The notes beneath the pieces are model-generated. The model had not been told where the DNA came from. It searched no databases and worked only from the letters and a program-made list of their open reading frames with translations. 64,000 bases of DNA from Hymenobacter lapidarius. Lineage in GTDB: Bacteria; Bacteroidota; Bacteroidia; Cytophagales; Hymenobacteraceae. Of this stretch, positions 25,910 through 35,268 are shown piece after piece (the stretch's first letter is position 1; each line of letters starts with the position of its first letter). The stretch spans positions 124,001 to 188,000 of the forward strand of contig NZ_MDZB01000109.1 of NCBI RefSeq assembly GCF_001816145.1. The letters run 5' to 3'. A program made the translations under genes and the position numbers.

Positions 25910-27519
25910 ATGCCTATACTTCCGGTTGCCTACACGGCCGTACTCTCCGAGTTACTGTATGCCCATTCCGGGGAGATGGCGGGCATCTACGACCTTGACC
26001 TGCGCTGGTTTACGCACGTTAACCCAGCCGGCGTGGAGTTGCTGGGCTATCCCTCGGAAGAAGCGCTGCTCGCCGACCCCAACCACTCGCTCCGCATACC
26101 GCCCTTGACGCCCGAGCAGTGGCAGCACCTGTGCGACATCACCCGCCGCGAGGGCCACCACGAGCTGGAAGCCGACGTTCGCCGCCACGTGGGCGAGCCG
26201 TTCCGCGCCTATGTGAAACTGACGTACTTTGAAATAGAGGGCCGGTCCCTGTTTCTGGTCAGCATCACCGAGCACAGCCGGCTGCAACGGGCCGAGCGTG
26301 CCCTGGCCCACAGCGTGCGCCGCTTCGAGGCCGTGTTTACCAACGCCACGCTGGGCATTATCGTCTGCGACCAGCCGGGCCGCATCCTATCCGTGAATGC
26401 GCATGCCGAGCAGCTGTTTGGCTACGCCCCGGCCGAGCTGCTGGGCCAGCAGATTGAAGTGCTGGTGCCCGATGCCGCCGGCCGGCACCACGCCCAGCTG
26501 CGCCAGTCCTACAACGGCGACCCACAAGTGCGCCCCATGGGCCACAACCGCCCGCTGGCCGGCCAGCGCCGCGACGGCTCCGTGTTTCCCGTGGAGGCCA
26601 GCCTGAGCTATTTCTACCTCGATGAGGAGCTTTACGTGGTGGCCTACCTCGTGGACCTGACCGCCAAGCAAGCCGCCGAGCAGGAGCTGCTCGCCCAGCA
26701 CCAGCGCGTAGCCCGCCTCAACGCCGAGCTGGAGCAAAAAGTGGTGGACCGCACCAATGCCCTGATGCTGACCCTGGAGCAGCTGGAAAACCGCAGCGAA
26801 GAGCTGGCCCTGGCCCTGCAGGCTGAGCAGACGCTGGGCGAGCTAAAGTCGCGCTTTGTGAGCATGGCCTCGCACGAGTTCCGCACGCCCCTCACGGCCG
26901 TGCTCTCCTCCGCCGATTTAATTGAGGAGTTTCCGGGCAGCCACCAGCAGGCCCAGCGCTGAAGTACGTCAACCACATCCGCACCTCGGTGCAGCACCTC
27001 AATACCATTTTGGAAGAGTTTTTGTCGGTGGGCCGCATCGAGGAAGGCAAAATTGAGGCCCACCCCGGCAACCTGAACCTGACCAGCCTGGTGCACGACA
27101 CCGTGGCCGATATGCAGAGCCTGCTCAAGGCCGGCCAAGTCATCGACTGGCAGGTAGATTGTCCCATTCCGGTGCGGCTGGATGCTTCGCTGCTGCGCAA
27201 AATCCTGATGAACCTGCTCTCCAACTCGCTCAAGTACTCGGGCGAAAACTCCGTGATTACAGTGCGGGCCAGCTGCTTGCTGCAGGAGTTGACTATTACT
27301 GTAATGGACCAGGGCGTGGGCATATCCACCGAAGACCAGGCCCACCTGTTCGAGCAGTTTTTCCGCGCTCCCACTGTAGTCAGCGTGCCCGGCACCGGCC
27401 TGGGGCTGTATATTATTGCCAAATACCTGGAGCTGATGGGGGGCACCATCGACCTGCACAGCGTCCTTGATGAGGGCACTTTCGTCACCGTCAAGCTGCC
27501 CCTCGCTACGCCCGACTAG
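25910..27519 (+). CDS. PAS-domain sensor histidine kinase (frameshifted)
   Basis: A cytoplasmic kinase with no membrane helix: PAS domain 1 (about residues 15-120), PAS domain 2 (about 135-250, FTNATLGIIVCDQPGRILSV and GQRRDGSVFPVEASL), a coiled coil, and HisKA with H322 in SMASHEFRTPLTAVLSSADL. The HATPase follows in a shifted frame (LMNLLSNSLKYSGENSV, DQGVGIS, GTGLGLYIIAKYLELMGGT). The break is near 26960: the DNA reads CAGCGCTGAAG where CAGCGCCTGAAG would continue as QRLKYVNHIRTSV. Adding one C gives 536 residues. The next gene is a REC-CRP regulator, so the pair resembles FixL with a FixJ-CRP hybrid; whether a PAS domain binds heme or another cofactor is not visible. Confidence 0.85.
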
Positions 27520-27604
27520 GGCGGTGCAGCACAATAAATGACCAGCCAGGGGTGAGGCGAACCGTAGAACGAGCCCCTAAACCGACCTTTCCAAACACCC
27601 TGTC

Positions 27605-28663
27605 ATGGCCATCATCCTACTCATTGAAGACCACCAAATCATTCGGGAAAATACTGCCCAGCTATTGGAGCTGGCCGGCTACACCACGCTCACGGCCGAA
27701 AACGGTGAGCTGGGCGTGCAGCTGGCTCTGAGCACCCGGCCCGACCTGGTCATCTGCGACATTATGATGCCCGTGCTGGACGGCTACGGCGTGCTTCAGA
27801 TTTTCAACCAGCACCCGCAGCTTACGGGCGTACCGTTCATCTTCCTCACCGCCAAAACCGACCGGGAAGACCGGCGGCGCGGCATGGCCCTGGGGGCCGA
27901 TGACTACCTGAGCAAGCCGTTCGAAAAAGCGGATTTGCTCAGCGCTGTGAGCGGGCGGCTCAGCCGCTTTCAGCACCTAAAACCCGACTCTAACCCCGAC
28001 GGGGAGCGCCTGGGCAAGTTCTTGGACGAAGCGCAGCAGACCGGCGACCTGGCCAGCCTCTCCCTGGACCGCAAACCCCATCTCATTCGCAAAAAACAGA
28101 ATATTTACCTCGAAGGCGACGAATCGACTCGGCTCTACTACGTGCAGAGCGGCCGGGTGAAAACCGTGAAAACCACCGACAGCGGCAAGGAGCTGATTGT
28201 GGGTCTCTACGGCCCAGGCGAATTCTTCGGCTACCTGCCCCTGCTGCAGCTCACGCCCCACTGCGACTCGGCCATTGCCGTGGACGAGTCGGAGCTGCTC
28301 TACATTCCGAAGGACGATTTCACGGCGCTGCTGCTGCGCAACCCCGAGGTGGGCCAGCAGTTTGTGCGCCTGCTGGCCGGCCAGGTCAGCGGGCAGGCCG
28401 AGCTGCTGCTGGCCATGGCCTACAGCTCCATTCGGCGGCGCGTGGCCGGCACGCTGGTGCAGCTGCACCAGCAGCAGGTGGGCACCGACGCCGCCGAAAC
28501 GGGCATCCAGCTTACCCGCGACGACATGGCCGCCATGGTGGGCACCGCCCCGGAGTCGCTGAGCCGCACGCTCAACGAGTTCAAGCAAGCCGGCTTCATC
28601 GCCCTCACTCCCAACACCATTCGGGTGCTGGAACCCGAGAAGCTGCGCCGGGCGCATTGGTAG
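27605..28663 (+). CDS. response regulator: receiver fused to CRP/FNR-type transcription factor
   Basis: A 352-residue fusion. Residues 1-120 are a receiver (acid pocket E8-D9, phospho-acceptor D52 in VICDIMMPVLDG, K104 in LSKPF). Residues about 145-265 are a cNMP-binding-like beta-barrel (IYLEGDESTRLYYVQSGRVK, GPGEFFGYLPLL), and residues about 275-345 the CRP winged helix (IQLTRDDMAAMVGTAPESLSRTLNEFKQAGFI). No Cys cluster for an iron-sulfur centre is present, so it is not a classic FNR. It starts 85 bases after the PAS kinase and is its probable partner. Likely targets are the stress and ion transport genes around it (inference). Confidence 0.9.
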   Translation: MAIILLIEDHQIIRENTAQLLELAGYTTLTAENGELGVQLALSTRPDLVICDIMMPVLDGYGVLQIFNQHPQLTGVPFIFLTAKTDREDRRRGMALGADDYLSKPFEKADLLSAVSGRLSRFQHLKPDSNPDGERLGKFLDEAQQTGDLASLSLDRKPHLIRKKQNIYLEGDESTRLYYVQSGRVKTVKTTDSGKELIVGLYGPGEFFGYLPLLQLTPHCDSAIAVDESELLYIPKDDFTALLLRNPEVGQQFVRLLAGQVSGQAELLLAMAYSSIRRRVAGTLVQLHQQQVGTDAAETGIQLTRDDMAAMVGTAPESLSRTLNEFKQAGFIALTPNTIRVLEPEKLRRAHW

Positions 28664-28724
28664 CGTCGCGCCGGCCGGCGCTGGCTTCCGCAAGCTAATT
28701 CATACTCGGTGGTCGGGCACCGGT

Positions 28725-28785
28725 GCTCCGTCCACTTGACAAAACTCATCCTTCGGGGGTGAGTTTTGTCAAGCGTGGACGGAGC
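28725..28785. repeat. interrupted long hairpin after the REC-CRP gene
   Basis: GCTCCGTCCAC (28725-28735) pairs with GTGGACGGAGC (28775-28785); inside it TTGACAAAACTCA (28736-28748) pairs with TGAGTTTTGTCAA (28760-28772). No T-run follows, so it may be a structural or weak terminator element. Confidence 0.65.
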
Positions 28786-28893
28786 CGTTGTACTCAACTT
28801 TGAGTAGTGAAGCCAGGGAGCGCAGAGCAAAGCGCTACGCAGGCCCACACACTCTCACCACCAGTCGGGCTACCCGGCCTGATTAGGGCACCT

Positions 28894-29343
28894 ATGAAAT
28901 CTTCGCTCCTTTTGCTGCTTGTATTTCTCCTGTGGGGGCCGGCAGGGCGCGCGCAGGCCATTCCCGGAGACGAGGTGCCCCCACTGACCTTCGTGGCTCT
29001 GCAGCAGTTGTATCCGGAGGCCCGGCAGGTGAAGTGGAAACGTACCCAAGGCTGGTACCAGGCCAGCTACACCCAAAACCAGACACAGCACCTGGTCCGG
29101 TTCGATGCCAATGGCGACGTGCAGGCAACCGGCGACAATATCCCCATCGAAGCGCTGCCGGAACCTGTGCGCTACACCCTCACCAATCACTTTCCGAGCC
29201 GGAAATTTTGCCAGGCCAACAAGGTGGTGAACACCCACACTGAAGTCATTACCTACGAAATAGCCACTTGCGAGAGCTACCTCAGCCGGACCGTCACTCT
29301 CACGCCCAACGGCCAGAAAGCACCCCGCACGCACAGGTGGTGA
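28894..29343 (+). CDS. secreted PepSY-like (DUF2874-type) protein
   Basis: A 149-residue exported protein. The ATG at 28894 gives a clean signal peptide (SSLLLLLVFLLWGPAGRAQA); the longer frame from 28807 does not. The mature part has the PepSY-like rhythm LQQLYPEARQVKWKRTQGWY followed by LVRFDANGDVQATGDNIPIE and a repeat of the same fold. Two Cys in the second half (KFCQAN, ATCESY) may form a disulfide. The function is unknown; it lies convergent to nhaA with a 28-base gap. Confidence 0.65.
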   Translation: MKSSLLLLLVFLLWGPAGRAQAIPGDEVPPLTFVALQQLYPEARQVKWKRTQGWYQASYTQNQTQHLVRFDANGDVQATGDNIPIEALPEPVRYTLTNHFPSRKFCQANKVVNTHTEVITYEIATCESYLSRTVTLTPNGQKAPRTHRW

Positions 29344-29371
29344 AAAAGGGGCGCGTACCAGGCGCAAGCCC

Positions 29372-30685
29372 TCATTTTGGCGCGGCCAGCGTACTGCGCA
29401 GCAGCAGATAACCCAGCGCACTGGCGCAGGTAGACCCCACCAGCACAGCCAGCTTGGCCGTGTCGGTATCGGACGAGTAGTGGCCCAAGGCCAGCAGGGT
29501 GATGAAGATGGACATGGTGAACCCGATGCCCGCCAGAACGCCTACCGCCCACACCTGCCGCCAGCTCACGCCGGGCGGCAGCGCGGCCCAGCCCAGGCGC
29601 ACGGTCAGCCAGCACAGGGTTCCAATGCCCAGGGGCTTGCCCACCACCAGTCCCACCAGAATACCCAGCCCCAACGGCGTAAACAAGCCCTGCACCGCCG
29701 TGGGCGCAATCACCAGGCTGCTGTTGGCGAAGGCAAACAGGGGAACAACGAAGAAGGCCACCAGCTTGTGCAGCTGGCCCTCCAGGCGCTGGGCCGGGGA
29801 GCTGCTGAGGCGGCCCAGCACCTCCATCTCGGCGCTGATGCGGTGCGGGTCGGCGTCTTTCCAGTGCGTTTTGTTGCGTAGCCGGCTTAGCTGCTGGTTC
29901 AGTCGTTGCAGCATGTCGGGGCGCGGCCGGGTGGCCCGGTAAGGAATAGCCACGGCCAGCAGAACGCCCGCCAGGGTGGTATGAATGCCCGATTCGAGCA
30001 TGAAGTACGTGAGCACTACGCCCAGCGGCAGAAAGGCCCACAAGCTTCGGAAGCGCAGATAATTAAAGAACAGCAACAGGCTCCAGGTGCCAAAGGCCAG
30101 GTAGAAGTAGTGCAGGTGCAGGGTTTTGGTGTAGAAGACGGCGATGACGATGACGGCCCCCAAATCATCGACGATGGCCAGGGCCATGAGAAACACCTTG
30201 AGGCCCAACGGCACGCGCGGCCCCAGCAGCTGCAGCATGGCCAGGGCAAAGGCAATGTCGGTGGCAATGGGAATGCCCCAGCCGCCGGCCGTGGGCGTGC
30301 CATAATTCAGGAGCGTGAACAGCAGCGCCGGCACCAGCATGCCGCCCAGCGCCCCGGCTATGGGCAGGGCCGCCTGGTGCAGCGAGGCCAGTTCGCCCCC
30401 CAGCACTTCGCGCTTGATTTCCAGGCCCACCATCAGAAAAAACAGGGTCATCAGCCCGTCGTTCAGCCAGTCCAGCAGCGTATGGTCCAGCACCACGTGG
30501 TGCAGGGTAATGCGCAGGTGCTCGTTCCACACGCCCGGGAAATACTTAGCCGGGCCCCAGTTGGTGTTGGCCAGCAGCAGGGCCAGCGCGGCACTGCCCA
30601 GCAGCAAGAGGCAGCTGGCCGCCTGGCTCCGGAAGAAATAGGCGAAAGGCCGTATCAGCGGACGGAAGAATCGGATATTCGGCAT
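29372..30685 (-). CDS. nhaA: Na+/H+ antiporter NhaA
   Basis: A 437-residue inner-membrane antiporter that expels Na+ in exchange for protons. The ion-binding aspartates are D173-D174 in ALAIVDDLGAVIVIAVFY, and D143 lies in PIATDIAFALAMLQLLGPR; GLEIKREVLGGELA is also typical. Hydrophobic helices span the length, with one hydrophilic loop of about 60 residues before the last helices. Followed upstream on the same strand by a P-type cation ATPase gene, so this is an ion-homeostasis pair. Confidence 0.95.
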   Translation of the reverse strand: MPNIRFFRPLIRPFAYFFRSQAASCLLLLGSAALALLLANTNWGPAKYFPGVWNEHLRITLHHVVLDHTLLDWLNDGLMTLFFLMVGLEIKREVLGGELASLHQAALPIAGALGGMLVPALLFTLLNYGTPTAGGWGIPIATDIAFALAMLQLLGPRVPLGLKVFLMALAIVDDLGAVIVIAVFYTKTLHLHYFYLAFGTWSLLLFFNYLRFRSLWAFLPLGVVLTYFMLESGIHTTLAGVLLAVAIPYRATRPRPDMLQRLNQQLSRLRNKTHWKDADPHRISAEMEVLGRLSSSPAQRLEGQLHKLVAFFVVPLFAFANSSLVIAPTAVQGLFTPLGLGILVGLVVGKPLGIGTLCWLTVRLGWAALPPGVSWRQVWAVGVLAGIGFTMSIFITLLALGHYSSDTDTAKLAVLVGSTCASALGYLLLRSTLAAPK

Positions 30686-30757
30686 GGCAGTCGGGTGGTA
30701 AGCAGCGCCTGTCAGCCCATTGGCACAACGCGCTGAGCACGGCGAAAGAAACGCTAT

Positions 30758-33388
30758 TTAGTTGGCATGGCCAGTTGGCAAGGAAGGGCGTGGGAACTGA
30801 TGTTGCGGCACCGGAGCCACCCCGCGCCGGCGAATGATGAGCTTCTGGATTTCTACCACCCAGAACACCACACTGGCCACGGCCACGGTAATGCCCAGCT
30901 CGGCCAAGGTGAGCGGCTGCGTGCTGAATAGCTCGTTGCAGAAAGGCACGTACAGGATGACCAGGTGCAGGCCCGCGGTGAGCACCACCGCCCCCAGCAT
31001 GGCCTTGTTGGAGAGCAGGCCAAGGCTGAAAATGGACTCGCGCCGCGAGCGGATGGCCAGCGACATGCCCAGCTGGCTAAAGCAGAGCACCGTGAAAGCC
31101 ATGGTTTGCCAGTGCGGCAGGCCCTGCCCAATGGCCCAGGCCTGCGTGGCAATGGTGAGGCCGCCCACCAACAGCCCGATGAGCAGAATAAACCAGCCCA
31201 GGCCATCGGCGAAAATGGTCTGGCGCGGGTCGATGGGCGGGCGCCGCATGCTGTTTCGCTCCGATGGCTCGTAGGCCAAGACCAGGCCGGGCAGGCCGTC
31301 GGTTATCAGGTTAATCCACAGCACGTGAATGGCCAGCAGCGGCACGGGCAAGCCGAAAAACGGCGCGCAAAACAAGGCAAATATTTCCCCCGCACTGCCA
31401 GCCAGAATGTAGCGGATGAACTTGAGGATGTTGTCGTAAATGCGCCGCCCGTGCCGCACGGCCTCCACAATGGTCGCAAAGTCGTCGTCGAGCAGAATCA
31501 TGGCCGCTGCCTCTTTAGCTACCTCCGTGCCGTTGATGCCCATGGCAATGCCAATGTCGGCATTTTTAAGGGCCGGGGCGTCGTTCACGCCGTCGCCGGT
31601 CATGGCCACAAACTGGTTCCGGGCCTGCAGGGCACTGATGATGCGCAGCTTCTGGGCCGGGTCGACGCGAGCGTACACGCGCACCTTTTCCACGATGGCC
31701 GCAAAGCCGGGCTCGTCCAGGGCCGTCAGCTCGGGGCCGGTCATCACCAGCTCAGCTTCGGAAGAAACGATGCCTAGCTTCTCGGCAATGGCCTTGGCCG
31801 TGAGCTTGTGGTCGCCGGTAATCATAACGGGGATGATGCCGGCCGTTTTGCACTCGGCCACGGCCTGGCGGGCCTCCTCGCGGGGCGGGTCCAGCAGGCT
31901 GGCGAAGCCCAGGAAGGTGAGGCCGGTTTCCACGGTGGCCGAGGAGAGGTCAGCGGGCAGCTCAGGCAGCATCTTGGCGCCGTAGGCCAGCACCCGATAG
32001 CCCTGCGCGGCCTGCGCATCCACGCGCTGCTGCAGGTCGGAAATGCCGGCCTGCTGGCTGTTGGTGAGCTGTGTATACAGGGAGCCGGCGGCCCCTTTGG
32101 TGAGCACCAGCACGCCCTGGGCGGTTTGGTGCAGCGTGGTCATGCATTTGCGGTCCGAGTCGAAAGGCAGCTCGGCCACGCGCTCAAACTGCTCTTCCAG
32201 CGCGGGTCGGGCGTAGTCTTGCTCGGCCGCGTACCGGGCCAGGGCCACTTCGGTGGAGTCGCCCAGCCACTGGTTTTCAGAGTCGCAGGCGGCATCGGTG
32301 TTCAGGGCCATGGCCGTGAGCAGGGCATTAAGGTCGCCCAGGCCGGGCAGCGCTACCTCGGGCACCTCGTAGAAGTCCTGCACCGTCATCTGGTTAAGGG
32401 TGAGCGTGCCGGTTTTATCGGTGCAGATGTAGGTAACCGAGCCCAGCGTTTCCACGGCCGGCAGCTTGCGGATGAGGGCGTGGCTTTGCATGAGCCGGCC
32501 GGCCCCCAGCGCCAGCGATACCGTAACCAGTGCCGGCAGCGCCTCGGGCAGCGCCGCAATGGCCAGCGAAATGGACACCAGCAGCAACTCTTCCCACCCA
32601 TCACCCCGCAGCCAGCCCACCCCAAAAAACAGCCCCCCCACCACCAGCGCCACCACCGACAGGCGCTTGCCCAGCGTGCCCAGCCGCTTCTGCAGCGGCG
32701 TCACTACCTCGGCGGTCTGGATGAGGGCGGCAATCTTGCCCAGCTCGGTGTGCATGCCGGTGGCCACCACGTAGGCCGTGGCCCGTCCGTTGGTCACGAA
32801 CGTGCCCTTGTAGCCCAGGTTCAGCCGGTCGCCGAGGGGATATTCGCCGGGCGGCAGCGCCTCCATGGTTTTTTCCACGTTGGTCGATTCGCCGGTCAGC
32901 GACGACTCGTCCACTTTCAGCGCGTGGGTTTCCAGAAAGCGCACGTCGGCCGGAATCACATTGCCGGCTTCGAGCAGGACCACGTCGCCGGGCACCAGCT
33001 CGGCGGTGGGCACTTGCTGCGGCTGGCCGTCGCGCAGCACCAGCGCGTGGCTGGCGGCCATTTTTTGCAGGGCCTCCATGGCCTTGTCGGCCCGGTATTC
33101 CTGCACAAACCCGATGAAGGCGTTCAGCACCACAATGGCCAGGATGACGTAGGCCGACTTGGCTTCGCCAATGAGCACCGATACCCCAGCCGCGGCCAGC
33201 AGTACCAGAATCATCACATCGGCCAGTTGGTGCAGCAGCAATTGCCAAATGGTCTTTTCCTGCGCGTCTTCCAGCCGGTTGGGGCCGTGCTCGGCCAGGC
33301 GCTGCTTAGCCGTAGCCGCATCGAGGCCGGCTGGCGAAGCCGCCAGCGCAGCAGCTACATCGGCTACGGAGGTCAGGTAATACTCCAT
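30758..33388 (-). CDS. P2-type cation-transporting ATPase (Ca2+/Na+ type)
   Basis: An 876-residue P-type ATPase. The cation ATPase N-terminal domain opens with YYLTSVADVAAALAASPAGL; the actuator loop is LKVDESSLTGES, the phosphorylation motif is ICTDKTGTLTLNQM, the hinge is AMTGDGVNDAPALKNADIG, and the C-terminal membrane part follows (AGEIFALFCAPFFGLPVPLL, WINLITDGLPGLVLAYEP). The pattern is that of the SERCA/PacL and Na+-pumping group rather than heavy-metal pumps: no CxxC or CPC is present. Ca2+ is the best guess for the substrate. ATG at 33388 (MEYYLTSV) is preferred over 33436. Confidence 0.92.
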   Translation of the reverse strand: MEYYLTSVADVAAALAASPAGLDAATAKQRLAEHGPNRLEDAQEKTIWQLLLHQLADVMILVLLAAAGVSVLIGEAKSAYVILAIVVLNAFIGFVQEYRADKAMEALQKMAASHALVLRDGQPQQVPTAELVPGDVVLLEAGNVIPADVRFLETHALKVDESSLTGESTNVEKTMEALPPGEYPLGDRLNLGYKGTFVTNGRATAYVVATGMHTELGKIAALIQTAEVVTPLQKRLGTLGKRLSVVALVVGGLFFGVGWLRGDGWEELLLVSISLAIAALPEALPALVTVSLALGAGRLMQSHALIRKLPAVETLGSVTYICTDKTGTLTLNQMTVQDFYEVPEVALPGLGDLNALLTAMALNTDAACDSENQWLGDSTEVALARYAAEQDYARPALEEQFERVAELPFDSDRKCMTTLHQTAQGVLVLTKGAAGSLYTQLTNSQQAGISDLQQRVDAQAAQGYRVLAYGAKMLPELPADLSSATVETGLTFLGFASLLDPPREEARQAVAECKTAGIIPVMITGDHKLTAKAIAEKLGIVSSEAELVMTGPELTALDEPGFAAIVEKVRVYARVDPAQKLRIISALQARNQFVAMTGDGVNDAPALKNADIGIAMGINGTEVAKEAAAMILLDDDFATIVEAVRHGRRIYDNILKFIRYILAGSAGEIFALFCAPFFGLPVPLLAIHVLWINLITDGLPGLVLAYEPSERNSMRRPPIDPRQTIFADGLGWFILLIGLLVGGLTIATQAWAIGQGLPHWQTMAFTVLCFSQLGMSLAIRSRRESIFSLGLLSNKAMLGAVVLTAGLHLVILYVPFCNELFSTQPLTLAELGITVAVASVVFWVVEIQKLIIRRRGVAPVPQHQFPRPSLPTGHAN

Positions 33389-33665
33389 AAAGGAGGCGTT
33401 GATTGAAAGATTTAGGCAACCACGCCCGCGCCGCAAGGGCGCCGTGCATGGCCGGCTGCAACGCGGCCAGCGGCCCTACGCCGCTCGTTGTCGGGTATAC
33501 GCAGGCCGGGGTGCTAAAGTCGGGCGTGGCGCCAAGAACGGCGAGTTGGTCATTACCCCCCGCTTTCTCGATACACCAAGCTGCCGGGGATGAGGCATGT
33601 CACTGGTTCGCGCTATCGGTCAGATTTCGCAGCCGGCGCAGGTGAAAAGGGTTGGCCTTGTAGCT
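33389..33665. other. spacer with no recognised gene
   Basis: Together with the remnant and the MITE that follow it makes a 640-base gene-free stretch between the P-type ATPase and the alanine dehydrogenase-like gene. Short open frames on the plus strand show no known domain. Upstream control of the ATPase is expected here. Confidence 0.4.
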
Positions 33666-33782
33666 TCAGGCAATGATGGGGAGCACCAGCACGGGCACCG
33701 GGCTATGCAGCAGCACTTCGGCCGTCACGCTACTATGAAACAGCTTGCCCCAGAAGCTGCGGGGCCGGTGTAAACTTCCCCC
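33666..33782 (-). pseudogene. universal stress protein C-terminal remnant 3, cut by a MITE
   Basis: On the minus strand the frame RPRSFWGKLFHSSVTAEVLL then HSPVPVLVLPIIA and a stop (33666-33668) is the end of a UspA-like protein, close to remnant 1 at 22941. Its 5' side stops at the MITE end at 33783-33786 and the missing part is not found beyond the MITE, so both insertion and deletion have occurred. Confidence 0.6.
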
Positions 33783-33785
33783 TAA

Positions 33786-33958
33786 GAAGCTGTTTGAGTT
33801 AGCGTAGAGTGGTTGTAGAGACGCAAATATGCGTCTCGTCGGCCGCGCCGTCAGGGCCGTTCACGTGGCATTGTTCAAGCGTCCTAGTTCAACGACGAGA
33901 CGCAAAGATGCGTCTCTACGCTGCACCAGCGGCCTTAAATACTAAGTCAAACAGCTTC
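33786..33958. mobile_element. 173-bp MITE with TAA target duplication
   Basis: Terminal inverted repeats GAAGCTGTTTGAGTTAG (33786-33802) and CTAAGTCAAACAGCTTC (33942-33958) match at 16 of 17 positions. TAA flanks both ends (33783-33785 and 33959-33961), a 3-bp duplication of TNA form as made by some IS5-family groups. Inside are two inverted GTAGAGACGCA-type palindromes (33813-33840 and 33893-33920). There is no coding capacity, so movement would need a transposase supplied elsewhere. Confidence 0.7.
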
Positions 33959-34028
33959 TAAAGTGAGCCTGTCAAAACCAGAGTCCGTCTAAAAAATCAA
34001 GCACTTCAAAAAACGCTGCCCCACTACC

Positions 34029-35255
34029 CTAATTGCGCACGGCAATCAGCAGGCCCAACTCCTTGTACCGCATGTTGAATTTCTTCGCAATCATGGCGTT
34101 GGTCAGTGAGCCGCGGTAGATATAGACGCCGCTGCGGAAATGCTCATTAGTGAAGAGCACCTCGTTGATGCCCCCGTGTTGGCTGATTTCCTGCAGGATG
34201 GGCGTGAAAATATTGCTCAGCGCGTTGGTGGCGGTGCGGGGCACGCGCGAGGCGATGTTGGGTACGCAGTAGTGCACCACGTCGTACTTGCGGAATACGG
34301 GCTTGCTGTGGCTCGTCATCTCGCTCGTCTCGAAGCAGCCGCCCTGGTCGATGCTCACGTCGATGATGATGGAGCCGGGGGCCATGCTGGCCACCATTTC
34401 CTCGCTCACCATGAAGGGAATGCGGCCGTCCTCCACGGATAGCGCCCCGATAACCACGTCGGCCCGGCGGATTTGCTGGCTCAGGGCAAACGTGTCCAGC
34501 GTGCTGGTGTAGAGCTGCATGCCCAGGTTGTGCTTGAGGCGCCGCAGCTTATAAAGGTGGTTGTCGAACACCTTCACCTCGGCCCCCAGGCCGGTGGCGG
34601 CGCGGGCGGCGTACTCGGCCACCGTGCCCGCCCCCAGAATGACCACCTGCGACGGCGGCACGCCCGTGATGCCTCCCAGGATAATGCCCTTGCCCTCGTT
34701 GGAGCGGGCCAGGTACTCGGCCGCAATCAGCATGACCGTGGAGCCGGCTATTTCGCTCATGGCGCGCACCACGGGGCGGGCGCCGCTCGGGTCCTTCATC
34801 AGCTCGAAGCCGATGGCGTTGATTTTTTTGCGGGCCAGGGCCATGATGTATTCCTGGGTCATGGAGCCCATCTGCAGGGCCGAAATCAGGGTTTGGCCTG
34901 GGTGCAGCAGCTCGATTTCTTCGAGCGTGGGCGGGGCCACTTTTAGCAGCACGTCGGCCTTGAACACCTCCTCGGGCGAGTAGGCAATCTGGGCGCCGGC
35001 TTCGGAAAAAGCGTGGTCGGCGTACTTGCTGGGCTCGCCGGCACCGGCTTCCATAACTACTTCGTGGCCTTCGGTCACGAGGTGCTGCACGGCTTCGGGC
35101 GTCAGGCCAATACGGTTTTCCTGCAGGGAAGTCTCCCGCGGCAAGCCGATGAACAGCTTGCGCTTACGCGTTTCCACGGCCAGCATCGATTCCTGGGTGA
35201 AATAGGCGCGGCTCGTGGCCAAAGACTCAAAACCGGAAGGTAGCTGTTCGGCCAT
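34029..35255 (-). CDS. ald: alanine dehydrogenase-like protein (Ald/PntA family)
   Basis: A 408-residue NAD-dependent dehydrogenase-like protein. KLFIGLPRETSLQENRIGLT is the Ald/PntA N-terminal pattern; the Rossmann nucleotide loop is VVILGAGTVAEYAARAATGLGA, and IIDVSIDQGGCFETSEMTS matches the end of the Ald core. The lysine that contacts substrate is present (VLLKVAPPTLEE). The position of the catalytic His in Bacillus Ald (YLHLAA) appears as ALQMGS here, that is Gln for His, so activity as alanine dehydrogenase is not certain and resemblance to transhydrogenase alpha should be kept in mind. A 30-residue N-terminal extension precedes the domain. Confidence 0.78.
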   Translation of the reverse strand: MAEQLPSGFESLATSRAYFTQESMLAVETRKRKLFIGLPRETSLQENRIGLTPEAVQHLVTEGHEVVMEAGAGEPSKYADHAFSEAGAQIAYSPEEVFKADVLLKVAPPTLEEIELLHPGQTLISALQMGSMTQEYIMALARKKINAIGFELMKDPSGARPVVRAMSEIAGSTVMLIAAEYLARSNEGKGIILGGITGVPPSQVVILGAGTVAEYAARAATGLGAEVKVFDNHLYKLRRLKHNLGMQLYTSTLDTFALSQQIRRADVVIGALSVEDGRIPFMVSEEMVASMAPGSIIIDVSIDQGGCFETSEMTSHSKPVFRKYDVVHYCVPNIASRVPRTATNALSNIFTPILQEISQHGGINEVLFTNEHFRSGVYIYRGSLTNAMIAKKFNMRYKELGLLIAVRN

Positions 35256-35268
35256 AACATGAATAGAA

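Noticed and set aside
31808..33406. A 532-residue open frame opposite the P-type ATPase
   Set aside because: His/Gly/Gln-rich shadow of the ATPase codons in high-GC DNA; all ATPase motifs are on the other strand.
22694..33960. An 11.3-kb composite mobile island bounded by matching MITE ends
   Set aside because: The outer ends are inverted and similar, but flanking bases do not give a target duplication (CTA versus TAA) and there is no transposase or integrase inside.
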